Below, piece after piece: positions 46,864-56,032 of a DNA stretch of 64,000 nt. A program made the translations under genes and the position numbers. Below the pieces are notes generated by a model. The model saw nothing but the letters and a program-made list of their open reading frames with translations. It did no database searches and was not told where the DNA came from. Where the stretch lies: NCBI GenBank assembly GCA_025751475.1, contig JAOWLD010000001.1, positions 310,001 through 374,000 of the forward strand, read 5' to 3'. Source of the stretch: Rhodobacteraceae bacterium XHP0102 (GTDB taxonomy: Bacteria; Pseudomonadota; Alphaproteobacteria; Rhodobacterales; Rhodobacteraceae). The stretch's first letter is position 1. The number at the start of each line of letters is the position of its first letter.

Positions 46864-47340
46864 ATGATTTCACTGGTGGTGGCACGGGCGCAGAACGGTG
46901 CGATTGGTAAGGGCAACACGATCCCGTGGCACGCGCCCGAAGATTTGGCCTTTTTCCAACGCGAAACCATGGGCGGGGCGGTGATCATGGGCCGCAACAC
47001 ATGGGAGAGCCTGCCGTTTAAGCCGCTGAAAAACCGCCTCAACATCGTGGTCAGTCGGGATAAGTCCCTGCATGAAACGGTGGTGAGTTCCGTGGACGAG
47101 GCGATCAGCACGGCACGGGCGGCGGGCTATCCGCGAATTTACGGCATTGGCGGCGCACAGATTTACGCGCAAATGCTGCCGATGGCAGATAGGCTTTTGG
47201 TCACTGAGGTTGATTTGGTGATTGCGGATGCGGATGCCTATTTCCCCGAAATCACCCAAAGCGATTGGCGCGAGGTCTGGCGTCACCAACTGCGCGGCGA
47301 TGGCCCTGCGTGCATTGTGCGGGAGATGGTCAGGGCTTGA
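46864..47340 (+). CDS. folA: Dihydrofolate reductase
   Basis: A 158-residue NADPH-dependent reductase of dihydrofolate. Signature features are SLVVARAQNGAIGKGNTIPW (N-terminus), the active-site Glu in HAPEDLAFF (position 26-28 region; Glu replaces the Asp of E. coli DHFR), GRNTWESLPFKPL and YGIGGAQIYAQMLP. Co-transcribed with thyA. Confidence 0.95.
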   Translation: MISLVVARAQNGAIGKGNTIPWHAPEDLAFFQRETMGGAVIMGRNTWESLPFKPLKNRLNIVVSRDKSLHETVVSSVDEAISTARAAGYPRIYGIGGAQIYAQMLPMADRLLVTEVDLVIADADAYFPEITQSDWREVWRHQLRGDGPACIVREMVRA

Positions 47341-47409
47341 CGTTTTGCCTTATCCAATTTCGCGCTAGTTTACGGTTTAGGGATTTCCCCGACACAGGCC
47401 ATTGACCCC

Positions 47410-47814
47410 ATGACCCTATTGATCCTCTTTGTGGCGACATCTTTGATTTTCCTCATCGCTGATGCGGTGATGTTGAAAACGGTGCTGCAACCGATTTTTG
47501 CGCGTCATATCGGGGCATTGCTTTATGAAGGCGGGTTTCGTCTGTTGCCCGCAGTTTTGTTCTACCTGACCTATATGGGTGGTATTCTGTATTTTGCCTC
47601 CACCCCCGCGATGCGTGCAGATACGCCAAGCCTTGCTCTGATCAATGGCGCAATTTTAGGCTTTGTGGCTTATGGCACCTATGAATTCACCTCTTGGGCG
47701 GTGATGCGCGACTGGCACCCGCAAATGGTGGTGATGGATGTGATTTGGGGTGCCACGCTGACAGGGTTTGCCGCATGGGGTGGGGTTATGGTCGCGCGCG
47801 CCCTGTCTAGCTGA
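47410..47814 (+). CDS. DUF2177 family membrane protein
   Basis: A 134-residue protein with four hydrophobic segments and the family pattern: an N-terminal LFVATSLIFLIADAVML, central LLPAVLFYLTYMGGILYFAS, and a C-terminal YGTYEFTSWAVMRDWHPQM region. DUF2177 proteins have no assigned function. The ATG at 47410 follows the gap after folA. Nothing in the surrounding genes suggests a role. Confidence 0.82.
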   Translation: MTLLILFVATSLIFLIADAVMLKTVLQPIFARHIGALLYEGGFRLLPAVLFYLTYMGGILYFASTPAMRADTPSLALINGAILGFVAYGTYEFTSWAVMRDWHPQMVVMDVIWGATLTGFAAWGGVMVARALSS

Positions 47815-47866
47815 TAGGGCAAGCGCGCAAAGCGGTGCTGTTGCCTTGCGCGCAAGGGATGTAGGG

Positions 47867-48073
47867 TCAGAGAATTTTCAATTCGACCGCGGAGGCCCGA
47901 CCATCACGGCCTTCGCGCAGCTCGAAGCTGACTTTTGTGTTATCGGCCAGTTCTTTCATTCCCGCTTGTTCAACCGCTGAGATATGCACAAACACATCTT
48001 TGCCGCCGCCATCAGGCGCAATAAAGCCGTAACCTTTGGTGGTGTTGAACCATTTCACAGTGCCAGTGGGCAT
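47867..48073 (-). CDS. Cold-shock protein, CspA family
   Basis: A 68-residue OB-fold nucleic-acid-binding protein. RNP1 (KGYGFIAPD) and RNP2 (DVFVHIS) are present. CSPs act as RNA chaperones. An AGGAAAG ribosome-binding site precedes the ATG at 48073. About 230 bases upstream are free of genes and may hold a long leader, as in other csp genes. Not all family members are cold-induced. Confidence 0.95.
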   Translation of the reverse strand: MPTGTVKWFNTTKGYGFIAPDGGGKDVFVHISAVEQAGMKELADNTKVSFELREGRDGRASAVELKIL

Positions 48074-48302
48074 TTTCGCATCTTTCCTGTCTCAAATCTC
48101 AATCCCACAGGCGGGTCTGCGCGTGGGGTGCAGCCAGGGCCGATGATCCAACTTTTGCTGCCGTCTCAAAAAGGCGGTTCAACAGGTGACCTAGAGGCAC
48201 GCCGAAAGAGTGCCGTGGTTTTGGTAAAAATCAAGAAAAACTCTCTGGAACCTGCTCAATCAGGCCCTATGCTGTGTCTTACGTGATAAAAAAGAGGCAC
48301 AG

Positions 48303-48632
48303 ATGCAGATCATTGGGTTGAAAAATTGCGACACCTGTCGCCGCGCCGTGAAGGAAGCCACGGCCGCGGGCCGTGAGGCAAAATTGCGGGATTTGCGCGA
48401 AAATCCACTCACCAGCGCAGAGATTTCGCAGTTTTTGGCCAAATTTGGCGCAGATGCATTGATTAATCGCAAATCGACCACATGGCGCGGTTTGGATGAC
48501 AAGGCCCGCGCTTTAGAGCCTGCCCAGATGTTGGCGGCCTATCCCAGTCTCATGAAACGCCCCGTCATCATCGCGGATAACGGGGCGCTTTATTTGGGAT
48601 GGGGCGCGGATGTGAAGGCCGCACTGCTGTAA
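48303..48632 (+). CDS. ArsC/Spx-family thioredoxin-fold protein
   Basis: A 109-residue protein of the ArsC/Spx/YffB fold with a CDTC motif (NCDTCRRAVKEA, residues 9-12). Arsenate reductases of this fold use a single Cys-x5-Arg, and Spx uses CxxC. The absence of ars genes nearby argues against a dedicated arsenate role. AGAGG precedes the ATG. It converges on thrS with one base between the stops. Confidence 0.82.
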   Translation: MQIIGLKNCDTCRRAVKEATAAGREAKLRDLRENPLTSAEISQFLAKFGADALINRKSTTWRGLDDKARALEPAQMLAAYPSLMKRPVIIADNGALYLGWGADVKAALL

Positions 48633-48633
48633 T

Positions 48634-50586
48634 TCACCCGCGCAGGTCAGGTGCAATCGCCTCAATGGCCAGCGCCTCAATCACCGCGTCTAGCGGTTGA
48701 ACGGAGGTCTGGCTCTCGCCCAAACGGCGCAGGGTGACGGTGCGGTCTTCCATCTCTTTGCGGCCAACGGCCAAGATCACGGGCACTTTGCCTGTGGAGT
48801 GTTCGCGGATTTTGTAGTTGATCTTTTCGTTGCGCTTATCCGCTTCCACTTTCAAGCCACGCTTTTTCAGAAGCGCCACGATTTCGTCCACAAAGCCATC
48901 CGCCTCGGAAACGATAGAGGCCACCACAACTTGACGCGGGGCCAACCAGAAGGGCAAGCGACCTGAGAAGTTTTCGATCAAGATGCCGATGAACCGCTCG
49001 AAACTGCCCAAAATTGCGCGGTGCAGCATGACAGGGCGGTGTTTCGCGCCATCCTCACCGATATAGGTTGCGTCCAGCCGTTCGGGCAAAACGAAATCCA
49101 CCTGCAATGTGCCGCATTGCCAATCGCGGCCAATGGCATCGGTCAACACGAATTCCAGTTTCGGGCCGTAAAACGCCCCTTCGCCTGGGTTCAGCTCGTA
49201 GGCATATCCCGCGGCCTCAGTCGCGGATTTGAGTGCGGCTTCGGCCTTGTCCCAGACCTCATCGCTGCCTGCGCGGGTGTCGGGGCGGTCAGAGAATTTC
49301 ACACGGAATTTCTCAAACCCAAGATCCTTGTAAACTGCTGAAAGCAATTCGATGAATTGCTTGGTTTCATCCTCAATCTGCGCTTCACGGCAGAAGATAT
49401 GCGCGTCATCTTGGGTGAAGCCGCGCACCCGCATGATCCCATGCAAGGCGCCCGATGGTTCGTATCGGTTGCACGATCCAAATTCAGCCATGCGCAAGGG
49501 CAGGTCGCGATAGGATTTCATGCCCTGATTGAAAATCTGCACGTGGCAGGGGCAGTTCATCGGTTTCAGCGCATTGATTGCCTTTTCGCGGGCGTGTTCC
49601 TCGTCCACTTCCACGATGAACATATTTTCTTGGTATTTTTCCCAATGGCCTGACGCTTCCCACAGACGGCGGTCAACGACTTGCGGGGTGTTGACCTCGA
49701 CATAGCCGCCCTCTTGTTGGCGGCGGCGCATATAGTCTTGCAGCGCCGTGTAAATGCGCCATCCGTTGGGGTGCCAGAACACCTGTCCTGGGGCCTCTTC
49801 CTGCATATGGAACAGGTTCATCTCTCGGCCCAAGCGGCGGTGGTCACGCTTTTCGGCTTCTTCTAAGAATGTCAGATGCGCCTTCAGGTCATCGCGATTT
49901 TTGAAGGCCACGCCATAGATGCGCTGCAACATGGGGCGGGTGCTGTCGCCGCGCCAATAAGCGCCTGCGAGTTTCATCAATTTAAACGCGTCAGCGGGCA
50001 ATTGCCCCGTGTGCTGCAAATGGGGGCCACGGCACAGGTCTTGCCAATCCCCGTGCCAATACATCCGCACGGGTTGATCCTCGGGGATCATGCCAACCAA
50101 TTCGACCTTATAAGGTTCACCCGCCGCCTCGTAATGGGCAATCGCGCGTGCGCGATCCCAGATTTCTGTGCGCACGGGATCGCGGGCGTTGATGATCTCT
50201 TTCATCTTCGCCTCAATCCGACCCAGATCATCTGGGGTGAACGGTTCTTTGCGGTCGAAATCGTAATACCAGCCATTTTCGATCACAGGGCCGATCGTCA
50301 CTTTGACATCGGGCCAGATTTCTTGGACGGCGCGCGCCATCACATGGGCGAAGTCGTGGCGGATCAGCTCCAACGCTTCGGCGTCATTGTCCTTCATGGT
50401 GTTGATGGCGATGTGGGCATCTGCCTCAATCGGCCACGCCAAGTCGTAATGCGCGCCGTTCACTGTGGCGCTGATCGCCTTTTTCGCAAGCGAGCTTGCG
50501 ATGCTTTCGGCCACTTCGGCGGCGGTGACGCCTGCCTCATAGCTGCGGGAATTGCCATCGGGAAAGGTCAGGGAAATCTGTGGCAT
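48634..50586 (-). CDS. thrS: Threonyl-tRNA synthetase
   Basis: A 650-residue class II synthetase. Order: N-terminal TGS domain (~1-60), editing domain (~65-240) with its [13 protein letters not shown] motif, the catalytic core with the zinc-binding Cys in [13 protein letters not shown], motif 2 [20 protein letters not shown], and the C-terminal anticodon-binding domain. The second of two close ATGs (50586) is used because the GAGGAG site then has the correct eight-base spacing. The first (50592) would be too close. Confidence 0.96.
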   Translation of the reverse strand: MPQISLTFPDGNSRSYEAGVTAAEVAESIASSLAKKAISATVNGAHYDLAWPIEADAHIAINTMKDNDAEALELIRHDFAHVMARAVQEIWPDVKVTIGPVIENGWYYDFDRKEPFTPDDLGRIEAKMKEIINARDPVRTEIWDRARAIAHYEAAGEPYKVELVGMIPEDQPVRMYWHGDWQDLCRGPHLQHTGQLPADAFKLMKLAGAYWRGDSTRPMLQRIYGVAFKNRDDLKAHLTFLEEAEKRDHRRLGREMNLFHMQEEAPGQVFWHPNGWRIYTALQDYMRRRQQEGGYVEVNTPQVVDRRLWEASGHWEKYQENMFIVEVDEEHAREKAINALKPMNCPCHVQIFNQGMKSYRDLPLRMAEFGSCNRYEPSGALHGIMRVRGFTQDDAHIFCREAQIEDETKQFIELLSAVYKDLGFEKFRVKFSDRPDTRAGSDEVWDKAEAALKSATEAAGYAYELNPGEGAFYGPKLEFVLTDAIGRDWQCGTLQVDFVLPERLDATYIGEDGAKHRPVMLHRAILGSFERFIGILIENFSGRLPFWLAPRQVVVASIVSEADGFVDEIVALLKKRGLKVEADKRNEKINYKIREHSTGKVPVILAVGRKEMEDRTVTLRRLGESQTSVQPLDAVIEALAIEAIAPDLRG

Positions 50587-50745
50587 GGCCATAGCTCCTC
50601 GTCAGTTTGGCGCCTACGAAACGCCCGGTTGCGGGTCAAATGTTCGGTTGTGTTGTGGCGCGGCTTCTGCGCGGTGTCAACTCTTGCGCGGAGGGGCGGG
50701 TTTTTGGCATGGAGGGGGAACGGCCCCATTACCGAAAGCGATCCC

Positions 50746-51492
50746 ATGCCCGACTATTTGACCACATCCACATCCCGCCGCTTGGCCTATCATCTGACCG
50801 AAGGCACCCATCCGATGGTGGTGTTTTTGGGGGGGCTGCGATCCGATATGGCGGGCACCAAGGCTATGTTTTTAGAAGACTGGGCCAAATCCCGTGGCCG
50901 TGCTTTTCTGCGCTTTGACTATTCTGGCCATGGGGACAGCAGCGGGGCGTTTAGCGAAGGCTGCATCGGGGATTGGGCCGAAGATGCAGCCGAGATTTTA
51001 GATCGCCTTGCCCCCAAGCGGGTGGTTTTGGTTGGGTCTTCCATGGGGGGGTGGATTTCGCTGTTGATGGCGCGGCGTAGCCCAGAAAGGATCGCAGGTC
51101 TGATGGGAATCGCGGCGGCACCCGATTTCACCGAAGATGGGTTTTGGGCCAATTTCAGCGAAGACCAGCGCGCCCAAGTGATGGGACAGGGGCAGACCGC
51201 ACTGCCGTCAGAATACGGGGAGCCGATGATCGTCACCAAACGCATGATTGAGGATGGGCGCGAAAATCTGGTTTTGCGCAGCCCTCTTGCGATTGAGGCC
51301 CCTGTGCGCCTGTTGCAAGGCACCGCGGATGAGGCGGTGGATCAAGCGGTCGCTTTGCGCCTATTGGCGCATCTGCGCTGTGATGATCTTCATTTGGAAT
51401 TGGTGAAGGGCGAAGATCACCGCTTTTCCAGCCCGCATTGCCTTGATCTTTTGGCGCGCAGGCTGGACGAGCTTTTGGAAGCGGCGGCTTAA
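50746..51492 (+). CDS. Alpha/beta hydrolase
   Basis: A 248-residue serine hydrolase with oxyanion/nucleophile motifs FDYSGHGDSSG and GSSMGG (Ser ~97), an Asp in LLQGTADEAVD and a terminal His in EDHRFS. It has no signal peptide and resembles cytosolic BioH/RsbQ-like or 'alpha/beta hydrolase of unknown substrate' groups. The ATG at 50746 is chosen. The frame is open far upstream antisense to thrS but that part is not homologous. It overlaps the end of phaZ tail to tail. Confidence 0.83.
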   Translation: MPDYLTTSTSRRLAYHLTEGTHPMVVFLGGLRSDMAGTKAMFLEDWAKSRGRAFLRFDYSGHGDSSGAFSEGCIGDWAEDAAEILDRLAPKRVVLVGSSMGGWISLLMARRSPERIAGLMGIAAAPDFTEDGFWANFSEDQRAQVMGQGQTALPSEYGEPMIVTKRMIEDGRENLVLRSPLAIEAPVRLLQGTADEAVDQAVALRLLAHLRCDDLHLELVKGEDHRFSSPHCLDLLARRLDELLEAAA

Positions 51493-52745
51493 ACGACCGC
51501 TTTGATTTTGGCGGCCGCGTTATTCGCGTCAATGAAGTCGAGAACAAGCGGACGAATATTGTTGCGCCAACTTTTGCCCGCGAAAATCCCATAATGGCCT
51601 GCGTCAGGCTCAAGGTGACTTGCTTTTTTACTGTCAGGCAGGCCAGTGCACAGGTCCAGTGCAGCAACGCATTGCCCCGGGGCGGAGATATCGTCTTTGC
51701 CCCCCTCCACGGTTTTTACGGCGACCGAGGTGATCTTGCCGATATCAACGCGCTTGCCCGCCACGGTGAACGTGTTCTTCGCAATCTCACGCTTCTTAAA
51801 GATACGATCCACCGTAGAGAGGTAGAATTCGGCGGGCATATCCATCACGGCCAGATATTCATCATAAAAGCGGTTGTGCTTGTCGTTATCTGAGGCTTCG
51901 CCCTTGGCAACCCGCATGATCTGGTCGGTGAAGGCACGGGCGTGTTTGCCTGCATTCATCGCCATGAAAGAACTGAGCTGTTGGAGGCCAGGATAGACCA
52001 TGCGGCCTGCGCCTGCATATTTGAAGCCTACGCGCTGCAACATGGAGTGTTCCAACTGACCCATGGTGACACGATTGCCGAAATCGGTGACATCGGTGGG
52101 CGCGGCCTCTGGGTCGATTGGGCCGCCAATTAGGGTCAGTGAGCGGGGCTGCGCCTTGGGGTCTTCTTCCGCCAGATAGGCGGTTGCCGCTAAGGTTAGC
52201 GGTGCGGGTTGGCACACGGCGATCACATGAGTGTCTGGCCCCATGTGGCGCATGAATTCAACCAGATAGAGGGTGTAATCCTCGACATCGAATTTGCCCG
52301 CGCTGACAGGAATGTCGCGGGCATTGTGCCAGTCGGTGACATAGACATCGCAATCAGGCAGCAGGCTGAGCACGGTGGAGCGGAGAAGGGTCGCATAATG
52401 GCCCGACATCGGCGCGACCAAAAGAACCTTGCGCGCCAAGGGGGCGCGGTCGCTGACGGTAAACCGCAGCAAGTCGCCAAAAGGTTTTGCCAAGACCACT
52501 TTGGGGCTGACCGCGTGGTCACGTCCATCTGGCATGGAAATTGTGTTGATCATCCAATCTGGCTTTGTTGCCATGCGGGCAAAGCTGCGCTCCATCACCT
52601 CGCCCCAAGCAGCGGTCATTTGGATCGCGGGATTGGCCACAAGCCCCAATTGTGGGTAAGAACACATCGCGCGCGCGGTGGATCCCAGCCACTGGTTGGT
52701 GACGCGCATGGTTTCCATAAGATCATAGGTGAGCAGTTGTCGCAT
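51489..52745 (-). CDS. phaZ: Intracellular polyhydroxybutyrate depolymerase
   Basis: A 418-residue intracellular PHB depolymerase. The nucleophile is the Cys in HVIAVCQPAPLTLAA (~residue 168), the variant lipase box of Cupriavidus PhaZa1-like enzymes, not GxSxG. Other family features: VTDWHNARDIPVSAG and the late DAGHYGIFAGKSWR that supplies the His. GGAG lies upstream of two close ATGs, 52754 and 52745, and the second gives the usual N-terminus (MRQLLTYDLMETMR). Divergent from phaC. Confidence 0.92.
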   Translation of the reverse strand: MRQLLTYDLMETMRVTNQWLGSTARAMCSYPQLGLVANPAIQMTAAWGEVMERSFARMATKPDWMINTISMPDGRDHAVSPKVVLAKPFGDLLRFTVSDRAPLARKVLLVAPMSGHYATLLRSTVLSLLPDCDVYVTDWHNARDIPVSAGKFDVEDYTLYLVEFMRHMGPDTHVIAVCQPAPLTLAATAYLAEEDPKAQPRSLTLIGGPIDPEAAPTDVTDFGNRVTMGQLEHSMLQRVGFKYAGAGRMVYPGLQQLSSFMAMNAGKHARAFTDQIMRVAKGEASDNDKHNRFYDEYLAVMDMPAEFYLSTVDRIFKKREIAKNTFTVAGKRVDIGKITSVAVKTVEGGKDDISAPGQCVAALDLCTGLPDSKKASHLEPDAGHYGIFAGKSWRNNIRPLVLDFIDANNAAAKIKAVV

Positions 52746-52835
52746 CGGGTGCATATCTCCAAAGTTGCAATTGGGCGCCGTCCACGCACCCTGCGGTAAA
52801 TCAGCCCTACCCCCTCACCTCAGTAAAGCCTCCCT

Positions 52836-52847
52836 ATGCAAATGCAG
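52836..52847. promoter_or_regulatory. PhaR-type site between phaZ and phaC
   Basis: ATGC-AAAT-GCAG differs by one base from the PhaR operator form CTGC-N(3-4)-GCAG. It lies 57 bases upstream of the phaC start and 91 bases upstream of the phaZ start. Further TGC triplets flank it, as seen at TGC-rich PhaR sites. Matching sites occur at phaP. Confidence 0.5.
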
Positions 52848-52903
52848 CATAATGCGGATAAAATCAAGCAAAGTGACGATCCGCGCGTGAGGAGGCAAGG
52901 ATC

Positions 52904-54676
52904 ATGGGTGACCATTTAGATAAGTTGAACGCGAACCTGAAACGCGTAGAGGAATTGAGCCAGCGTTTGGTTGAAGCCCTTGCAAATAAGGGGAAAAATG
53001 ATCCTGGCTTGAATGGTCCTGGGCCTGATCTCTATATGAAAGCAAGCCTCGCCTACTGGTCGGAATTGGTGAACAACCCCGCAAAATTGATGGAGCGGCA
53101 GGTTAAGTTTTGGGCTGATTCCGTCACGCATTATGCAGAAGCGCAACAGAATCTTGCGCAAGGCAAGCTAGAGCCGCCCGAAGATCACACGCCAGATGAT
53201 CGCCGTTTTTCCAATCCATTGTGGAAAACGCACCCCTATTTTAACTACGTCAAACAGCAATATATGATCTCGGCCAATGCGATTGAGGCTTCGCTGCAAG
53301 ATCTCGAAGGGCTGGAGCATAAGGACAAACAAAGAATCGAATTCTTTGCCAAGCAAATGGTCGATCTTTTTGCGCCCACAAATTTTCTGGCCACCAATCC
53401 CGATGCCTTGGAGCGTGCGGTTGAGACCGAGGGTGAAAGCCTTGTGAAGGGTTTGGAAAACCTCGTGCGCGACATCGAAAGCCATCAGGGGGAGTTTTTG
53501 CCAAGCCTTGCCGATGGGACGGCCTTTGAACTTGGGAAGAACATCGCAACGGCACCTGGGGCGGTGATCTATCGCAACGAGATGATGGAGTTGCTACAAT
53601 TCGAGCCAACAACAGAGACGGTCTACAAAAAGCCCGTGGTGATTTTTCCGCCATGGATCAACAAATACTATGTGATGGATCTGCGCCCCGAAAACAGCCT
53701 GATCCGTTGGATTGTTGATCAAGGCTATACGCTTTTTGTGGTGGCGTGGAAAAATCCCGACAGCAGCTACGCGGATAAGGGTCTCGAAGATTATGTTGAG
53801 CAGGGCTATCTCAAAGCGATCGAGGTCGCCAAGGAGATCACTGGCAGCAAGACGGTCAATGCTGTCGGCTATTGCATCGCGGGCACAACCCTCAGCCTGA
53901 CGCTGTCCTTGCTTAAGAAACGGCGCCAGAAGCCAGTTTCCTCGGCCACCTTTTTTACCACATTGACGGATTTCTCGGACCAAGGGGAATTCACCGTATT
54001 TTTGCAGGATGATTTTGTAGACGCCATCGAGCGGCAGGTGGAGGAGGACGGGGTTCTCCACAATAAATATATGGCCAAGACCTTTAGCTTTCTGCGCGCG
54101 AAGGATTTGATCTATGGCCCTGCCGTGCGCAGCTACATGATGGGCGAGGCCCCCCCTGCGTTTGATTTGCTCTATTGGAACGGCGATGGCACGCATCTGC
54201 CCGGCCGTATGACGGTGCAATATCTGCGGGGTCTGTGCCAAAGCAACGATTTCGCCGAACGCAGTTTTTCCCTGATGGGCCAAAAGCTGAAAGTTGGGGA
54301 TGTTGATTTGCCGCTATGCGCAATTGCCTGCGAGGCCGATCATATTGCCGCGTGGAAAGACAGCTATCGCGGTGTCCAAAAGATGGGATCAAAGGACAAA
54401 ACCTTTATCCTGTCCCAGTCAGGGCATATTGCAGGGATTATCAACCCGCCCAATAAAAAGAAATACGGGCATTATACGAATGCGGACCTGACCCTGGATG
54501 TCAAAGACTGGCGGGAAAAGGCGGATTTCCATGAAGGATCATGGTGGCCACGGTGGGAATCATGGCTGCGTGGCCATTCAGGCAAACGTGTTCCTGCACG
54601 GATTTTGGGTGAGTCGGGTTATAAAATATTGGCTCCTGCACCAGGAACATATGTGACAGAGACGCCAGAGCTCTGA
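52904..54676 (+). CDS. phaC: Class I poly(3-hydroxyalkanoate) synthase
   Basis: A 590-residue synthase polymerising hydroxybutyryl-CoA into PHB. The catalytic Cys is in the lipase-like box GYCIAGTTLS (~residue 326), with the catalytic Asp region CAIACEADHIAAW and His in SQSGHIAGIINPP. The N-terminal domain contains NPLWKTHPYFNYVKQQYM. The length is that of class I enzymes. GAGGAGG precedes the ATG at 52904. Divergent from phaZ. phaP follows after a terminator-free gap with its own promoter. Confidence 0.97.
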   Translation: MGDHLDKLNANLKRVEELSQRLVEALANKGKNDPGLNGPGPDLYMKASLAYWSELVNNPAKLMERQVKFWADSVTHYAEAQQNLAQGKLEPPEDHTPDDRRFSNPLWKTHPYFNYVKQQYMISANAIEASLQDLEGLEHKDKQRIEFFAKQMVDLFAPTNFLATNPDALERAVETEGESLVKGLENLVRDIESHQGEFLPSLADGTAFELGKNIATAPGAVIYRNEMMELLQFEPTTETVYKKPVVIFPPWINKYYVMDLRPENSLIRWIVDQGYTLFVVAWKNPDSSYADKGLEDYVEQGYLKAIEVAKEITGSKTVNAVGYCIAGTTLSLTLSLLKKRRQKPVSSATFFTTLTDFSDQGEFTVFLQDDFVDAIERQVEEDGVLHNKYMAKTFSFLRAKDLIYGPAVRSYMMGEAPPAFDLLYWNGDGTHLPGRMTVQYLRGLCQSNDFAERSFSLMGQKLKVGDVDLPLCAIACEADHIAAWKDSYRGVQKMGSKDKTFILSQSGHIAGIINPPNKKKYGHYTNADLTLDVKDWREKADFHEGSWWPRWESWLRGHSGKRVPARILGESGYKILAPAPGTYVTETPEL

Positions 54677-54701
54677 TATTCCACACAGATTTTCGCCCAT
54701 G

Positions 54702-54762
54702 CTGCAGCGCAGAAAAACGCTTGACTTGCTGCGGTGCAGCATGGCATATACTGCATATGCAG
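54702..54762 (+). promoter_or_regulatory. phaP promoter with three PhaR-type operators
   Basis: Three exact CTGC-N(3-4)-GCAG elements lie at 54702-54712, 54729-54739 and 54751-54762. The second and third cover the likely -35 (TTGACT, 54721-54726, adjacent) and -10 (CATATA, 54745-54750, 18-base spacer). PhaR of Paracoccus/Rhodobacter is known to repress phaP through such dyads and to be released by PHB. The three sites are seen directly; repression is inferred. Confidence 0.75.
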
Positions 54763-54807
54763 CAAACGCAGCCCGCGAAACACGCGATCACATATGGAGT
54801 AAAGACT

Positions 54808-55263
54808 ATGGCAAAAACCGCCGCAAACGATTTCACCAAAGCCCTTCAGGACATGATGAAGGCGTATCCAATGGACATGACGGCAATGACCGAAGCGTTC
54901 AAAAACTCTGCCGCTTTGAGCGAAAAATTCTCCAAAGTTGCTCTCGAAGCAGCTGAGAAATCCGCTGAGATCCAAGCTGGTTGGACCAAAGACACCATCG
55001 CGAAATTGGGCGATGTTGCAAAGGTCAAAGAAGAGCCTGCAGATTACAGCAAAGCGATGACCGATTTCGCGTCTGCACAGGCAGAAATCGCAGCTGAAAA
55101 CATGGCTGCTTTCGCTGAAGTCGCGAAAAAAGTTCAGATGGACACTGTTGAGTTGATGATGGCCGCAGGCAAATCCGCAACTGACGAAGCGTCCGCCGCT
55201 GTGAAAAAAGCAACTGCTGAAGTAACTGCAGCTGCCAAGAAGGCCGCGACTGCCGCAGCCTAA
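54808..55263 (+). CDS. phaP: Phasin, PHB granule-coat protein
   Basis: A 151-residue helical protein rich in Ala, Lys and Glu with no signal peptide. It resembles phasins that coat PHB granules (NSAALSEKFSKVALEAAEKS, central SAQAEIAAENMAAFAEVAKK, C-terminal KATAEVTAAAKKAA). The ATG at 54808 is the start of homology. The upstream frame lies in the promoter. It lies between phaC and phaR, and PhaR operators span its promoter. Confidence 0.88.
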   Translation: MAKTAANDFTKALQDMMKAYPMDMTAMTEAFKNSAALSEKFSKVALEAAEKSAEIQAGWTKDTIAKLGDVAKVKEEPADYSKAMTDFASAQAEIAAENMAAFAEVAKKVQMDTVELMMAAGKSATDEASAAVKKATAEVTAAAKKAATAAA

Positions 55264-55280
55264 TTCACAGGTCACTGTGC

Positions 55281-55342
55281 CGCGCCCTTATCCTCCCTTC
55301 GGGCGCGAAAAAGAAGGACAGGCCTCACCGCCTGTCCTTTTT
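55281..55342 (+). terminator. Tandem hairpin terminator after phaP
   Basis: Two stems: CGCGCCC (55281-55287) with GGGCGCG (55301-55307), then AAGGACAGGC (55314-55323) with GCCTGTCCTT (55330-55339), followed by a T-run. The second is a typical intrinsic terminator. The first may aid or stabilise the abundant phaP mRNA. Confidence 0.85.
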
Positions 55343-55433
55343 GCATTTGCAAAACAATCGTTGTTTTTTTTCTGCAACGGCTTAGGCTGTGATCTTGGGG
55401 TGTTAAAGGGACGTGATGTCAGGGAGAAATAAA

Positions 55434-55991
55434 ATGGCACAAGCTCATGAGCCGCTTTTGATCAAGCGCTATGCCAGCCGCAGATTGTATAACACGGAAA
55501 CCTCTGACTATGTGACGCTGGATGACATCGCGGGCTTCATTCGTGCGGGCCGTGAGGTGAAGATTGTCGACTTGAAATCAGGCGATGATTTGACGCGACA
55601 ATTCCTGTTGCAGATCATTGCGGAGCATGAATCGCGCGGCGAAAGCGTGCTGCCGCTTGCGGTGCTGAATGATCTTGTGCGCAGCTACACAAGCCAAGCA
55701 CAAAGCGTTGTGCCCGATTTTTTAGCGATGTCTTTTGATATGCTGAAACAGGGCCAATCCGCGATGATGGAAAATATGAGCGCCATCAATCCAATGGCAT
55801 CAATGCCAGGGTTCGAGGCCATGCGCGCCCAACAAGAGGCATTTATGAATGCGATGACGGGTGGGTTGGGCAAAGGATGGTCTGCGCCTCACGAAGAGGA
55901 CGCCAAACCCGCCGCAGCCGCCGATGAAGATGAACTGGCCCAGATCAAAAAGCAGCTTGCAGAATTGCAAACCAAGCTCTCCAAGCTTTGA
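55434..55991 (+). CDS. phaR: Polyhydroxyalkanoate synthesis repressor PhaR
   Basis: A 185-residue repressor. The N-terminal PHB/PHA accumulation DNA-binding domain is LLIKRYASRRLYNTETSDYV, then TLDDIAGFIRAGREVKIVD (~residues 7-50). The C-terminal half has the PHB-associated helical region and ends in a coiled coil (ELAQIKKQLAELQTKLSKL). PhaR senses PHB and controls phaP and phaC. The ATG at 55434 is preceded by GGGAG, and an ATG seven codons upstream is the alternative. It converges on purD with 41 bases between. Confidence 0.93.
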   Translation: MAQAHEPLLIKRYASRRLYNTETSDYVTLDDIAGFIRAGREVKIVDLKSGDDLTRQFLLQIIAEHESRGESVLPLAVLNDLVRSYTSQAQSVVPDFLAMSFDMLKQGQSAMMENMSAINPMASMPGFEAMRAQQEAFMNAMTGGLGKGWSAPHEEDAKPAAAADEDELAQIKKQLAELQTKLSKL

Positions 55992-56032
55992 GCGATAGGT
56001 GTTCGGGCGACTATTTAAGATGATCGTTTGGC

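Noticed and set aside
49876-50745. Long open frame upstream of the hydrolase gene, antisense to thrS
   Set aside because: It is in frame with the real hydrolase gene but lies opposite a confident thrS, shows no homology-like motifs and is explained by codon bias. The gene begins at 50746.
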